Assembly: GCA_028386065.3 (NCBI GenBank)
Contig: JAKUCV010002214.1
Coordinates: 1 to 64,000, forward strand
DNA from: Turnera subulata
Taxonomy: Eukaryota > Streptophyta > Magnoliopsida > Malpighiales > Passifloraceae
DNA length: 64,000 nucleotides
Direction: 5' to 3'
In this document: positions 9,392 through 20,646 of the stretch, piece by piece
Layout: every line of letters starts with the position of its first letter
Position numbering within the stretch: the stretch's first letter is position 1
The notes under the pieces: model-generated
The model's database searches: none
What the model was told of the DNA's origin: nothing
What the model saw: only the letters and a program-made list of their open reading frames with translations
Program-made: the position numbers and the translations under genes

Positions 9392-10702
9392 ATGTTGTCA
9401 TCGGAAATCCAAGAAAATACGGCGTCCATGGAGAAGAAACATAATAAAAGTAGGGCACCCGACAACAGGTTACTTGTTGATCAAGCCAAAACCAACAATA
9501 CGAAACAACTAGTGATCTCCACGAATATGGCACCAAATCCCAGTTATTTACCTCCAGATATTGTTGAAGAGATTCTTGATTTGTTACCCAATAAATCCAT
9601 TGAGCGATTCAGGTCAGTCTCCAAGTCGTTGTTCTCTTTGCTAGCGATCAAGTTCAAGGCATCAAAACTCCTACATAAGCCCTGCATAACATCACAGTAT
9701 GGTATGAAATCATCTGATGACCATGACCTTTTTACCGGAGTTGTATTATCAGATTATAGCGGCGGCCATGTAAAAAATCAAGGTTATATGGCACCTGAGT
9801 TATTCTCTGCAGGCCCGGAACAGAGGCGATATTTTTTCCTCGGATCATGCAATGGATTAGTCTGTTTGCGTGCTACTAACCACTGCGGCAAGTGGGAGAC
9901 ATTTGTGTGGAATCCTTTCACCAGTATCTGTAGACAATTGCCACATAGAGAATTGCCACATGGGAAATATCTTTATGCTTATGGTTTCGGGTATGATTCG
10001 GCCTCTAATGATTACAAGCTCCTTGCAGCTACAGGTTGTCGTCTTGATCCCCCACCTGGTGACTGTAAAGTTGAGATTTTCTCACTGAAAACTGATTCCT
10101 GGAAAGAATTGAAAAATCCTGACAGGGAGTACTTGCAACATATGCTATGGCATGGGGACATGCAGGGTCTCTTCTTGAATGGAGCACTTCATTGGATACC
10201 CCGGGAATCATCTCGGGGAGAAAAGGGTGAAATCATTGCCGCTATCGCTTTTGATTTGGAGAAGGAGAAGTTTCATCTTGTCCTTGGCCCTCCTACTCAG
10301 ATATCTCCTGCTGGTTATGTATCTAGCTTGGGAGTTGTCGGGGAATATCTCTTTTTCTCTCGTAGTGATGGGTCCAGGAACATTATCTGGGTAATGAAGG
10401 AATACTGCAACGAGGCTTCGTGGGTTCCCTTTATTACATATTCTTTACTTCAATTTAGTTCCGGTGAGATAGAATACGTGTGCGACTTCATACCACGGTC
10501 TTTCAAGGATGGTAGATACCTGATGCTTCAATTTCCCCATAATCTTCATGTGCTAAAGTGGAATAATAACCTTGAAGAAAGTGAGGAAGCTGAAAAGTAC
10601 TCCAAGAAGATAAAGTACTCCAAGAAGATCAAAGTCGGTAGAGTATGGGGGAATGCGTCCGTACCTTACACACAAACTCTAACATCTCCCCATGTTTCTT
10701 AA
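9392..10702 (+). CDS. F-box protein with F-box-associated (FBA) domain, paralogue
   Basis: 436 residues, colinear with the 4458 product over its whole length. The F-box is at about 51-91 (SYLPPDIVEEILDLLPNKSIERFRSVSK). FBA hallmarks are FLGSCNGLV, WNPFTSICRQLP and GFGYDSASNDYK. The expected role is substrate recognition in an SCF ubiquitin ligase; the substrate is unknown. Near the C-terminus the hexapeptide YSKKIK is directly duplicated (18-bp in-frame tandem duplication), absent from the 4458 paralogue. It is a single exon, and the start ATG is at the position matching 4458. The 5' and 3' flanks are shared with the paralogue, so regulation may be shared. Confidence 0.92.
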   Translation: MLSSEIQENTASMEKKHNKSRAPDNRLLVDQAKTNNTKQLVISTNMAPNPSYLPPDIVEEILDLLPNKSIERFRSVSKSLFSLLAIKFKASKLLHKPCITSQYGMKSSDDHDLFTGVVLSDYSGGHVKNQGYMAPELFSAGPEQRRYFFLGSCNGLVCLRATNHCGKWETFVWNPFTSICRQLPHRELPHGKYLYAYGFGYDSASNDYKLLAATGCRLDPPPGDCKVEIFSLKTDSWKELKNPDREYLQHMLWHGDMQGLFLNGALHWIPRESSRGEKGEIIAAIAFDLEKEKFHLVLGPPTQISPAGYVSSLGVVGEYLFFSRSDGSRNIIWVMKEYCNEASWVPFITYSLLQFSSGEIEYVCDFIPRSFKDGRYLMLQFPHNLHVLKWNNNLEESEEAEKYSKKIKYSKKIKVGRVWGNASVPYTQTLTSPHVS

Positions 10703-11275
10703 GGCTGCTTAGTTAAGTAAGTAACCTGGAGACAAAGAGGGTGGGTTTTTGCTTTCAGTTTTGCAATTAATTTTCTTATCCTTTCTTTCTCTGTTGAGTG
10801 ACCCTAAAGTTTGTTTCTCTAGTTAACATCATCTAGTAGTTGTTTGAGAGCCTGTATCATAAGGCATATATATGTGAGTCTTGTTTTATTTTCATTTATT
10901 AAATCTATGGTTTATTCTCATTTATCTTTGTTTTTATTTAGTCCAAATTGTTTGTCAGTTATGTGTTAGGCTTACGAAACAACGCATTACTTGGATGGTT
11001 GTAGATCCTGATCCTAGCTACTTGGTCAAATTTGATTCACAGTGGTACTTTTCTTTAATCCTTAAGCATGACCGAAGCAGGATACAATCAAATAATGCTT
11101 CCCTATAGACAACTACCCTATTTATGTTGAAAATATATAGAGTCGATGGGTAGCATAGAAAATGGTAAGCCATGAGGATCGAGCTCTCCTACAACCACAC
11201 AATTCGAACTAGGACTCAAAGACAGTCTCGGCATATTCAGCTGCAAAATGCTTGTATTTTTAACAGAAATAGTAT
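10703..11275. repeat. 3' flank and duplicated downstream block
   Basis: 10703-11000 matches the 3' flanks of the other F-box/FBA copies. About 11050-11245 is a diverged copy of 700-1020 and 44690-44960. No gene is supported. Confidence 0.6.
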
Positions 11276-11279
11276 TGGT

Positions 11280-11640
11280 TCTTGTTCAGGATATTTTGAG
11301 GACGACGGATGCCCAACTTAATTATGGCTGCTCCAGTACACACCAAGCAAGTGCAGTTTACTAGGTGGAATCCCCTCACGCAGGTTGAAACCGATATATG
11401 GTTCTTGTAAGGGCAAGAAAAGTGGAGCTGTTTTCCTTTTGATTATAGACCTATTAATTTAGTTAATAGTTCTGTACAAAATTGTCTCCAAGATCCTCGC
11501 CAACAGACTCAAAAAAAGTCATTCCATGTCTTGTGGGACCCCAACAAACAGTATTTATCAAAGGAAGAAGCATCATGGACTGTGCTCGTGTTGCAGTTAC
11601 TGAAGTAGATGAACAAATTTGAGCTAAATTAGTTGTTGTA
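11280..11640 (+). mobile_element. Decayed LINE reverse transcriptase fragment
   Basis: Across shifting frames the sequence reads DYRPINLVNS, KILANRLKK and SIMDCARVAVTEV-like blocks. These match the conserved RT stretch DFRPISLVHGLYKI...KLLASRLK...GRSIMDSAMVAMEIV of the LINE at 20647-23881. Several small indels break it, and no 5' or 3' LINE end or target duplication is apparent. Confidence 0.65.
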
Positions 11641-12405
11641 TGATTTAAATCAATAGATTTGATGGAGTAAATCTATGATGCCGTATCGAAATAAGATCCC
11701 TTTTTTGTGTAGATAAATTATAATTTTCTGTTTGGATTTGTGGCAAAGGCTATTTGCTAAGGCAGAGGAGGTGGGCACCAGTGGCGGCGAGAGGGAAGGA
11801 GAGGGATGGAAGGATCAACCAAAGCTTTTATAAAGGAAGAAGAAATAATAGAAGAAAAAAAAACCTTCAAATTTCATTTTTGATACTAGAAGAGTATTAT
11901 GTCGACAGACTAATCTCTCTCGGCTTCAATTGGTACCAGTTTAATTAAGGTGGCCAATATAAGAAAAAAAAAAGCTTTAAATTTTATTTTTGATACTGGA
12001 AAAGTATCCCGTGGACGACACAAGACTAATTTCTCCGGACTTCAATGGGCACCTGTTAGGGTGGGCAATCTCTCCCGGGCTTCAAGCAACCAATCAATCT
12101 AGAAAAAACAACACAATCAGTAATCGAAGCCAAACATTACTTGCCAAAGCAGCCAAATAACCATGTGTTTTGATATAATTTATGGAAAATTTATATTTGT
12201 CATCAGTAGCTGACCTGCCTCAATGATTTTGCCTCAAGGCAGATTGAGAGAAGAACTTACTAAAATGTATTCATTTGATCTCCACAAGAACCCAAAAACT
12301 GAATCAGTGAAATATAAAATACATTAACATAAATGATTTGGTATGAGTTGTACGTGAAACGACACAGAAATAAAACTAGTAGAATTAAGACACCAAATTT
12401 AGTTG
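11641..12405. repeat. Non-coding stretch with tandemly repeated F-box 3' flank
   Basis: Two diverged copies (about 11870-11950 and 11975-12065) of a block around tttttgatactggaaaagtat and actaatttctccgg are present. The same block occurs once at 3340-3400 and 6705-6765. It lies downstream of the 12407-13244 pseudogene in that gene's orientation. No ORF is supported. Confidence 0.5.
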
Positions 12406-12406
12406 T

Positions 12407-13244
12407 TCAACGGATACGTACCTCTCCTAATTCCCAGTCATGGAATTGCTTCCTTTCCCTCTGACGCCGCAGCATTTTTGGGAGCCAAGTTGGCAGTTGC
12501 AATTTACAGCCGTAATATTCACACCAGCTCTTGACCAGACCATCTTCCAGATCAAAGATTGCAAAACCTCTGTAGCGGCAACAATGTGAATTCCGAGAAG
12601 GGATACGAAAATCAGTAAAATGAATGCAGTTGGTCTTGTACTCTGGAAAATCATTAGCCATAAGCGAAAACGAGGAAAAGATAACACGGCCATCACCGTA
12701 AACCCTTCATCGTCACCAACATTACAAAGGCTTGAACTAACAGCAACGTCAAGTGGATTAGGTACAATTGCAGAGCCATCATGACCACTTGGAACAAGGC
12801 AATAATCGAACCACATCTCGTTTACTTTAAAGTCCCGCAAGTCAAAGACCATTCCTCCATATTTCTTATCAACTAGTAGTGTAGATCTAGAGTTTAATGG
12901 TTTGAGGATCATCACCGCTTCATCATCAGTCGATTCCAGGGATTGTTTCAAAAGCAACGGCGTGGTGTTGGAAATATGAGCAGGGAGGGCGGAATAAACA
13001 GCCAACTCTTTGGTACATTTTGGAAAGAGTAGCTTTTGTAGACAAAGGGAGGGATGGTGAGGGATCGGATCTTGGGAGGGAGAGGAGTGGATGAGTATCG
13101 CCGCCAAGAGCTGCAAACAGCCCGAAAACAGAGGACGCCGACGTAGCTGTTTTGGAGGCAACTCCCGATCTTCTCCAAGAGCTCCCTTGGAAGATCGGAC
13201 CACCGGCGGTATTGGGGTGAGGTTTGAGGACGAAGACAAGCCAT
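12407..13244 (-). pseudogene. SKIP23-like (DUF295) F-box gene with frameshift and central deletion
   Basis: Three frames are needed. 13244 down to about 13040 encodes the F-box (WSDLPRELLEKIGSCLQ...FRAVCSSWRRYSS). A second frame follows with ELAVYSALPAHI and FDLRDFKVNEMWFDYCLVPSG up to FTVMAV. After that the region of about 110 residues present in the 7023-8268 copy is missing, and the C-terminal block (NDFPEYKTNCIHFT...FDLEDGLVKSWCEYYGCKLQLPTW) resumes in another frame near 12661. It cannot encode a full receptor. The lesions are unrelated to those of the two neighbouring copies, showing independent decay. Confidence 0.85.
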
Positions 13245-13555
13245 GGAGGTCTCTAGCTAGCTACTTTCTAGCTAGGGTTTTTTTCGTGGGGTTTATGTTT
13301 CTTTGTGCGTAATTTATAGTCTCCAAAATCAACAAAGTTAAACGTATTTGAAATTTCCTAATTAAGGTTATTACGCTTTAGCATCACACAAGTCACGACC
13401 CAATATTGGCCAAAGAATTTCCCGGTCCAACTGCATTTACATTGAGAATCCAGGTCTTCACGATCCTCGTTTTGTTAGCTGCCAACTAGTGCATTTAAAG
13501 AGCCGCAAGACCCCGAAAGCACAGCAATGCATCATGACAAATATCTGTGTTCTGA
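13245..13555. other. Upstream region of the 12407-13244 pseudogene
   Basis: Non-coding, with no repeat or motif recognised. Confidence 0.35.
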
Positions 13556-13559
13556 TAAA

Positions 13560-13680
13560 GTTCAAGATTTATGTTTATATTTGGGTTATACACAGAAACT
13601 CTTACGAATCAAATTCTATTGGCCCCACCGGACGGTCATACTTACCCTACACAGAAACTCAAACTCTCTATGCTTCTTAA
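13560..13680 (+). pseudogene. C-terminal remnant of an F-box/FBA gene
   Basis: The last residues (about 20 codons ending LPYTETQTLYAS) match the C-terminal LPYTQTLTSPYVS of the 4458 gene. The sequence after the stop (ttaaggctact, then gtaacctgcagacaaa after a MITE) matches the shared F-box 3' flank at 5793 and 10700. Everything upstream of this end is missing. Confidence 0.6.
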
Positions 13681-13697
13681 TTAAGGCTACTTATAAG

Positions 13698-14114
13698 CAT
13701 AGTTATCAAACCCGGCCCGGACCGGCCGGTTCGACCGGTTGAACCGTGACCCACAGCCTATTCTGGGTTTTTAGAGGTGTTGACCCGGGCCTGCAAGTGA
13801 ATAGTGAAAAACCCGTTGACCCGGCCGGTTTTGTAGCGACCCGGTCGAACCATTTACCCGGGTCGGGTCGGTTCAAAATCACAAAACATATAAATTTATT
13901 TTTTGCATAAAAGTTGTATTATTTAATAGATTTTTTTTATTTTTATTATTAAAATATAGGTAATATTAATATATTTAGGTTTAAATAATTAATTATTAAT
14001 AATTATTATTCCGGGTCAATTGCATTGAACCTCCGGTTCGAACCCGGTTCGACCGCTGAACCATGACCCACGGCCTTTTCTGGGTCTGTACCCGGGCCGG
14101 GTCTGATAACTATG
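13698..14114. mobile_element. MITE, hAT-like, 417 bp
   Basis: Inverted termini CATAGTTATCAAACCCGGCC / GGCCGGGTCTGATAACTATG (one mismatch in about 20) bound a 417-bp non-coding body. The body is GC-rich at its ends (CCGG-rich, self-complementary) and very AT-rich in the middle. A perfect 8-bp duplication CTTATAAG flanks it (13690-13697, 14115-14122). The 8-bp duplication size points to the hAT superfamily. It sits in the 3' flank of an F-box remnant, which aligns with the other copies once the MITE is removed. Confidence 0.85.
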
Positions 14115-14122
14115 CTTATAAG

Positions 14123-14735
14123 TAACCTGCAGACAAAAGAGGTGGGTTTACGCTTTCAGTTTGCTTCTGACAATTAAGTGACCACAAATTTTGTTTCTCA
14201 CTATTAAGATCATCATCTAATAATTATTAGAGACTAGATTACGGCCATAATAAGGGCGCATATGTCTCTTGTTTTATTTTCGTTTAAGAAATCTATGGTC
14301 TATTCGGTATTTATCATTAGCTAGCCTATGATCAGACTGAAAAGTAACTTGTTTTAGTCCAAATTGCTTGTTATGACTTACAATTATTAAACCAAGCATT
14401 AATTGAATGGTTGATCTATTTCAATACTGCTTTGGTTAGATTTGATTCTTACTGGCATTCTTTGATCTACCTACCAAGAGGAACGAACCTCACTCTTATT
14501 TTTATATATGATACTTAATTATAATGAAGTTTAGAAGAAAATTTACCTTTTTCTTTATAATCGGTAACATAATATTTTTTTTTTAAAAAAAATCATGTGG
14601 TACTTGCTTGTACTTTACATGATTGATATTCTTCTGAAGCAAGAAGAGCTTCTTTTACATAATATTTGCAATCGTTTTTTTTTTCTCCAATTTCACCAAA
14701 AACATAAAAAGGCCCCCATCCCCATAAAAAAAAAA
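14123..14735. other. F-box 3' flank, then AT-rich non-coding sequence
   Basis: 14123-14340 matches other F-box/FBA 3' flanks. 14340-14735 has homopolymer runs and no recognised feature. Confidence 0.4.
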
Positions 14736-14737
14736 CA

Positions 14738-15052
14738 TCAATCCGTGGAAACCTTGTGCTTCTCTGGTATCATTCCGTCATAAGGCTGCAAAGAAGCAAA
14801 AGGAGGTTGCTCTAGAACCGGGAATGAACCTTTTGGGCTGAGGTAGAGATGCTTTGGATCAAAATAGCGATCCCAAATCAAGTGATTCCATTCCTTGGAT
14901 ACACACTTGAATCTCAACAAATCCTTCACTGTCACACCGTTTAATATCTCAATGATGAGTTTCATTGGGAGACAGATTGGCTGTAGATTGACAGGGGTGT
15001 ATTTCTCTCCTTTGCTTTCAAGTTTTCTTCGTTTAGTTATATTTTCACCCAT
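14738..15052 (-). pseudogene. F-box gene, N-terminal fragment
   Basis: 104 residues with an F-box at about 27-67 (CLPMKLIIEILNGVTVKDLLRFKCVSKEWNHLI) and the start of an FBA-type region (FDPKHLYLS). The reading frame ends abruptly after EKHKVS. The related fragment at 26250-26835 continues there with KDFHIRNPAIEQ. Upstream (15100-15210) is a copy of the region found upstream of the SKIP23-like genes (cttatgtcggcctgtgatttt). It is a truncated gene; a short F-box-only peptide is the most it could make. Confidence 0.75.
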
Positions 15053-15520
15053 ACTTCACTGCACTTTGCTCCTGGCTATGTTTTAAAGTTTTCTTTATGG
15101 TGAAGTGAACACAATACGCCTATTTATAACTTTTTCTAGAGGAGGTGTTCTTATGTCGGCCTGTGATTTTCTTCTCCAAATCCGAATTGGTTTAAAAATG
15201 GCAAAGGCTCTGCAACTTCGTTCTTTTTTTTTTTTTTGACGAAAGAAATTATACTTTATGGTGCTAAAGTGGTTTAGTCCAATCCGAAGCGGTAAAGGTA
15301 AATGTTAAGGAGGCAAATTATATGTCTTATTTGTAGTTCCCTAGCTATACTCTCCTTTGGGGATGTCTTTATTATACTTCACGATTCTGAATGCTGTTGA
15401 TCAGTCGGCGAAATTAATTATAAATATTGCTCAAATAAAGAATTTAATGAATAATCCCACTTTGGGTCGCTCTACGTCTGATTTCAAGGAAGATACTTCC
15501 TCACTCCTAGGCCTTTCTTT
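15053..15520. other. Upstream region of the 14738-15052 fragment
   Basis: 15110-15205 is shared with 3870-3970 and 8500-8600. The remainder is AT-rich, with a T tract near 15225-15238. No ORF is supported. Confidence 0.4.
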
Positions 15521-15521
15521 G

Positions 15522-15980
15522 TTTTTTTTTTTATGCAAACGATTCGCTTTATTAATTATGAAGTAACAGAGAGATTACAACTATAGTAAGGCGCAGGGAA
15601 GCATGGTACATGTAGAATTAAGTTAAGTCAAGAAGCTTAAGAGTACGTTAAGAGCTAGCCATAACCAGCACCCAACTTTGAAAGGAGCCAGAGAGAACCT
15701 GATAAAAGGTTTTACATTTCGGAGCCCCATCTGCGAGTAAATATGTAACCTTCCTCCTCCAACTGAATACTCACCATCCAGGTCTTGCGGCTGCATGAAA
15801 AGGCAGCAGATCGATTTATATTGATTGTAAAGGACTCGATCTGTCGCACACTATCCTGTTCCCAAGCCCTAAGAGGTCTTCTCCGTGATGATTTCCAACG
15901 AGGTAATCCTCCAACAGGCTCAAGACATTCACGCAGCGATTCTGGCAGGAGGAAATGGAATAAAGTCTAGTCTTGGAAAC
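15522..15980 (-). mobile_element. LINE 3'-end fragment
   Basis: On the minus strand the stretch ends aataaagcgaatcgtttgcat followed by an A tract (T's at 15522-15532), the same 3' architecture as the other LINEs here. The 5' limit is uncertain and no target duplication was found. The body has no recognisable protein domain. A second long T tract starts near 15999. Confidence 0.45.
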
Positions 15981-16386
15981 AGGGTTTTCCTTTTCTCTCT
16001 TTTTTTTTTTTTTTTTTGGGATGCATGAGAAGAAAGAAGATGTAAGATAATCTTGAACAGAATTATATATCCTGGGCAAATCAGATGGAAGAGAACAGTA
16101 CATAGTGATACAAATTAGCAAGGGCCAATGAATTTTTACTACTTCATTTTTCTTTGTTGCTAATCGATCTTTATTGAATGAGCAAAAGAATATACATAAG
16201 GAGGATCTAATCAATAAGATACTAATTAGACCAGTGAAAAATTTTGAAGAAAATTTAACAAAAGGAGGAAAATAATAAATATATAGGGGAGGGATCAATA
16301 TCTAATCACTGGAGATGTAAAGAAAACAAGTCGCAAATGAACGCTAGGCAGGAGCAACGGCTAACAGGAGGAGATAGGGATGGCCG

Positions 16387-19300
16387 CTATAATCGATTTC
16401 TTGTCAGACCTTTCCAATGCTTGAGACAACTTGCGTTGGCAATCACCATGTTCGGGGGGAAGGGGAAGAAAGGATGGATAGCCTTGAACCACCATGTGGC
16501 TCTGACAATAACAAGATCGAAAATAGATTCCCAGTTTGGCTGTTTATTATTGAATACGAGATCGTTGCGAGAGAGCCATATGGACCATATAACAGCTGTA
16601 CCAACAATTAACCAGGAGCACTTTGAATATTGACAGCCAGCAATAGAGGGCCAAGGGGAATACCAGAGAGAGCAATCAGCCGGAGCAATCCAGTGAACAC
16701 CCCACCATTTACAGATACGCTGCCACAGCAACCAAGAATGCTTACAATGGAGGAAAAGGTGAGGTGTGGTTTCGGCATATTGGAGACAGAAGGGGCATGT
16801 GTTGTCGCTTTGGGGAATGACCTGTCAAAGGCATAAGGCATCACGGGTAGGGATACCATTCATGAAGATTAACCAGAGGAAATGTTCAATTTTTGGTGGA
16901 AGGATGGAAAGCCAGACGAAGGGGATGGCAATAGGAGTGGATGAGGATTTAAGGAGAAATTCATAACCAGATTTCACATTATATCCTCTTTGCGTGTCAG
17001 GGGACCAGAGCAAACAATCAGGTGCAGAAGGTGAGAGGCAACAATTTTTTAGTTTTGCAAGGATTAGGGAACACACCTCTATTTACCAAGAGTATAGTTT
17101 CCTGCGCCAAGGCCACGCATCGATAGAGACAGATACGAAGCTGTTGAAGAGATCTGCAAGAGAGGCATTTGGAAGTAAACAGATTCGAAAGAGACGGGGG
17201 AAGCTAGATTGCAGGGGGTCGAGAGAACACCATTTGTCAAACCAGAAGCTAATATCCAAACCGGATCCAATTTTAAGGGAGATTTGATCCACAAGATGAA
17301 CAAGTGTCTGACTAGAGGGACATGAGGAGGAGATAATGTTCTTCCAAATGGGTGATGATCTGGATAAATTGAATGAAGGCATGATAGAGTTTGAAGGATG
17401 GCCACATTTATTCTTTATCATATGAAAGCACTCAGCCGATGAGGGGTTGGCATACCTCCAGTACCATTTAAAGAGTAGGCTCTGGTTTTTGGCAAGCAGA
17501 CATTCAATACCAAGGCCTCCAAGAGATTTTGGCTTCGCAATTTTTGACTAGGCAATGAAATAGGTTTTTCTATGGGTGGAGGAACCGTTCCAAAAGAAAT
17601 CTCTTTGAAGTTTCACAATTTGCTTGGCAACCTCTTTGGGTATTTTGTAAAGGGAAAGGTAGTATGGTGGGAGTGAGGATAATACAGAACGAATGAGCGT
17701 CACCCTTGCTGCAATGGACATAAATTTTGACTTCCAAGATTGGAGTTTCTTCTTCATCTTATCAATGATGGGTTTCCAATTTGCCGATTTATGCATGCAG
17801 GCACCGAGTGGGAGGCCAAGATAGGTGAAGGGGAGAAATTCGACTTTACAGTGAAGTGCAGAAGCCAAATCGTTCACTTGCTTAGAACTGATATTAATGC
17901 CCACAAGGCCAATTTTGTGGAAATTGATACAGAGGCCAGACAGAAGCTCGAAACATCTGAGGACACGCTTGAGATTGAGAAGAGAGTCAAGACTCGCGTT
18001 GGAGAAGATTAAAGTGTCGTCGGCATACTAAAGGAGGGATGAACAGGTGCCGTGAACAGAGAAGTCTTCAATAATCCCTACAGATACAGCCTGTGAGAAC
18101 AAAGATTTAAGCCCTTCAGAAGCAATGATAAAGAGAAAAGGTGATAAAGGATCACCCTATTTAAGGCCTCTGGACATCTGGAATTCGGAGGAAGGTGACC
18201 CATTGATGAGAACAGACAGCTTAGAGGAGTGGAGACAGGCTTTTATCCATGAAATCCAAGCCTGCCCAAAACCCATGGCGTGAAGAACCTGGAATAAATA
18301 GTCCCAAGAGATGGAGTTGAAGGCTTTTTGGAAATCAAGTTTCTAGATAACTACCGGCGATTTACATTTTTTCAAACTATGGACAACCTCAGCTGCAAGC
18401 AAAACACCGTCTAGTATGGATCTGCCTTCCACAAAGGCAGTTTGATGGTTGTTGATGATAAGAGGAAGGATGGGTTTCAATTTCATGGAGAGAATTTTTG
18501 AGATGATTTTATAAATCCTACTTACAAGCGTAATGGGTCTGAATTCGTCGAAGAATTCAGCAGACTTCTTCCTAGCAACAAGAGTGATGTAGGAGAAATT
18601 CAAGCCTTTTGGGAGGGAGCCAGAGCTAAAGAACTCGTTGATCAAATCAAATAAATCGGACTTCAGCAATTCCCAACTTTTTTTATAGAAAAGAGAGTTA
18701 AATCCTTCGGGGGCTGGAGCCTTGTCGCTATCGCAAGCCCAGATTGCAGATTTAATTTCCTCTAAAGAGACAGGCTGTTCAAGGTCGTTGGCAGATAAAG
18801 GGTCATTCTTTGGGAAGGGAATTTTGCCAATAGATGGTCGAGATGAGAAGGGTTCACTGTATAGGTTGGAGAAGAAATTTGCTGCCTCATCCTTGATCAG
18901 GTTCGGTTCCTCTAGGAGTCTCGTGCCAACTTGTATAAAAGAGATTTTATCATGACGACCTCTAACACACGCTGATAGGTAGAAAAAGCGTGTGTTCCGG
19001 TCGCCTAGTCTAAGCCACTTGATGCGGGATTTTGCCTCCATGTGATAGCCTTCGATTTGGATTTAGAATGGAAATCGTCCTTCACCTTGATAAGGTAATC
19101 AGATTCATGAGGGAGGAGTGATCTTGACTTAGGAACTAATTCAAGGGCTTCAATATCCTTCTGCAAACTCTAAAACAGCTTTATCTGTATCTCCAAAAAC
19201 AGTCCGGTTCCAGGTGGCGAGTTCCTTACGCAAGTAGCTTAATTTCTTTAGGAGGTTGAACCTGTGGGGGAACAAACCTTCAGCCCTACGCCACATCTCC

Positions 19301-20067
19301 TGGAAAATCTTGTCAAATTCAGGATAAGACCACCACGCTGAGAGGGCTCTAAAAGGTTTAAAGCCCCAATCGGTGCTGTCTTAGGCCAGGATTAGAGGCC
19401 AATGGTCAGAGGAATTCCTGAAGCCCGTTTTAAGAATAATATATGGGAAGAGGAGGGACCATTCTTGTTCAGCCAGGGCTCTGTCTATTCTGCTAGCAGC
19501 TAATTTGTTGGCCTAGGTAAAGGAGCGATCTGTCAGGTTAAACTCACTGAGATGAAGATCATTAATGAAGTTATGACGAGTAGATGAGCCAGTTGAATTA
19601 ATTCTGCCGCTTTTCCTATCAAGGGGACTAAGAGTTTTGTTAAAATCCCCGATGACAAGCCAGGGGAAATAAAAAAATTTTTTAGCAAAGTAATCTTAGT
19701 CCACATAGCAATCCTATCATCAGTATCAGGGGGGCCATACACGCAACAGATACAGATATTATTCTTATCTCGACCAAAACATCCTTCTACGAGAATCCAG
19801 TTAGAACCAGAAGTAAGGCTATGACATGAGAAAGAGTCAGAATCCCACATAAATAGCAATCCACTCGAGTTCCCAAGAGAATTAACACACGCAAAATCAA
19901 TATTTTGTAGATCCCAAAGCTTTGGCAAAAAAGATGTCAACAGACGAAAGCTTTGTTTCGCAGAGGAAGATGAAGGAGGGGGAATGCTTACGAGCAAGAG
20001 AAGCCACTTGTGATTGTTTGGAGGCAGAGTTTGCGCCACGGAGGTTCCAGGAGATCATACTAAACAT
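16387..20067 (-). pseudogene. LINE-A ORF2 (endonuclease/reverse transcriptase)
   Basis: The start region reads MFSMISWNLRGANSASKQSQV, the usual plant LINE endonuclease opening. The RT region includes SDKAPAPEGFNSLFYKK, FDEFRPITLVSRIYKI and YADDTLIF (near 18030, with a stop in place of the preceding glutamine). The C-terminal zinc-binding RVT region and SWLIVGTAVIWSIWLSRND complete it. At least seven frame changes or stops occur. It encodes the enzyme for target-primed reverse transcription in intact relatives but not here. Confidence 0.85.
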
Positions 20068-20135
20068 GGACAAGGATAACAACACTGGAAGTGGGGAGAA
20101 AATTAATTATGATTCTGCACAGGACTTAGTCCATT

Positions 20136-20646
20136 AGAAAGTCTCCAATTCGACTAAGTCAGTTGCAGCAGAAATTGTCTCTACCAGATTTCTCGAGTAA
20201 TCCCAACCAAGAGGGGAGCCAATGTCAACGGTGCGCTCGGCTTCAGCTCTGCAAAATGAAACAGGGATTACCTCATTAGGAGAGCTTTAGGAGGGAGGGA
20301 GCCTTGCCGATCCAGAGGAGTGAACAGGGAGAGAGGGTGTAGTGTTTTCTTTCTTTTTGTTATCAAAGGGAAATCAAATGAGGAATGTGGGTGAATTCTT
20401 TGGACAGAGTTGAAGTGAGAGGATTCGGAAGGGGGGGAGAAGAGACAGGGAGCAGGGAGGCGTTAGAGGAAGAGGATGGGGATGTATTTGGGTTTGAGGA
20501 AGAGGAGTGAGAGGGTTGGGCTGACGGTAGGGTATGGGAGGTGTTGGATTGGGCTTTTGGCTGGGAATGAGGTGAAGGGGGAGAGAAGGGGGCCGAAGAA
20601 CAAGAGGGTGATAGGGTTAAGTGGATATTAGGAAAGGATTGGGCTC
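20136..20646 (-). pseudogene. LINE-A ORF1, C-terminal part
   Basis: On the minus strand the translation near 20250-20140 includes GSPLGWDYSRNLVE and a terminal LVELETF. This corresponds to the conserved C-terminal patch VGDLLGWDR of the other LINE ORF1s here. It is the downstream piece of the ORF1 split by the nested element; its partner lies at 23882-25670. Confidence 0.6.
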
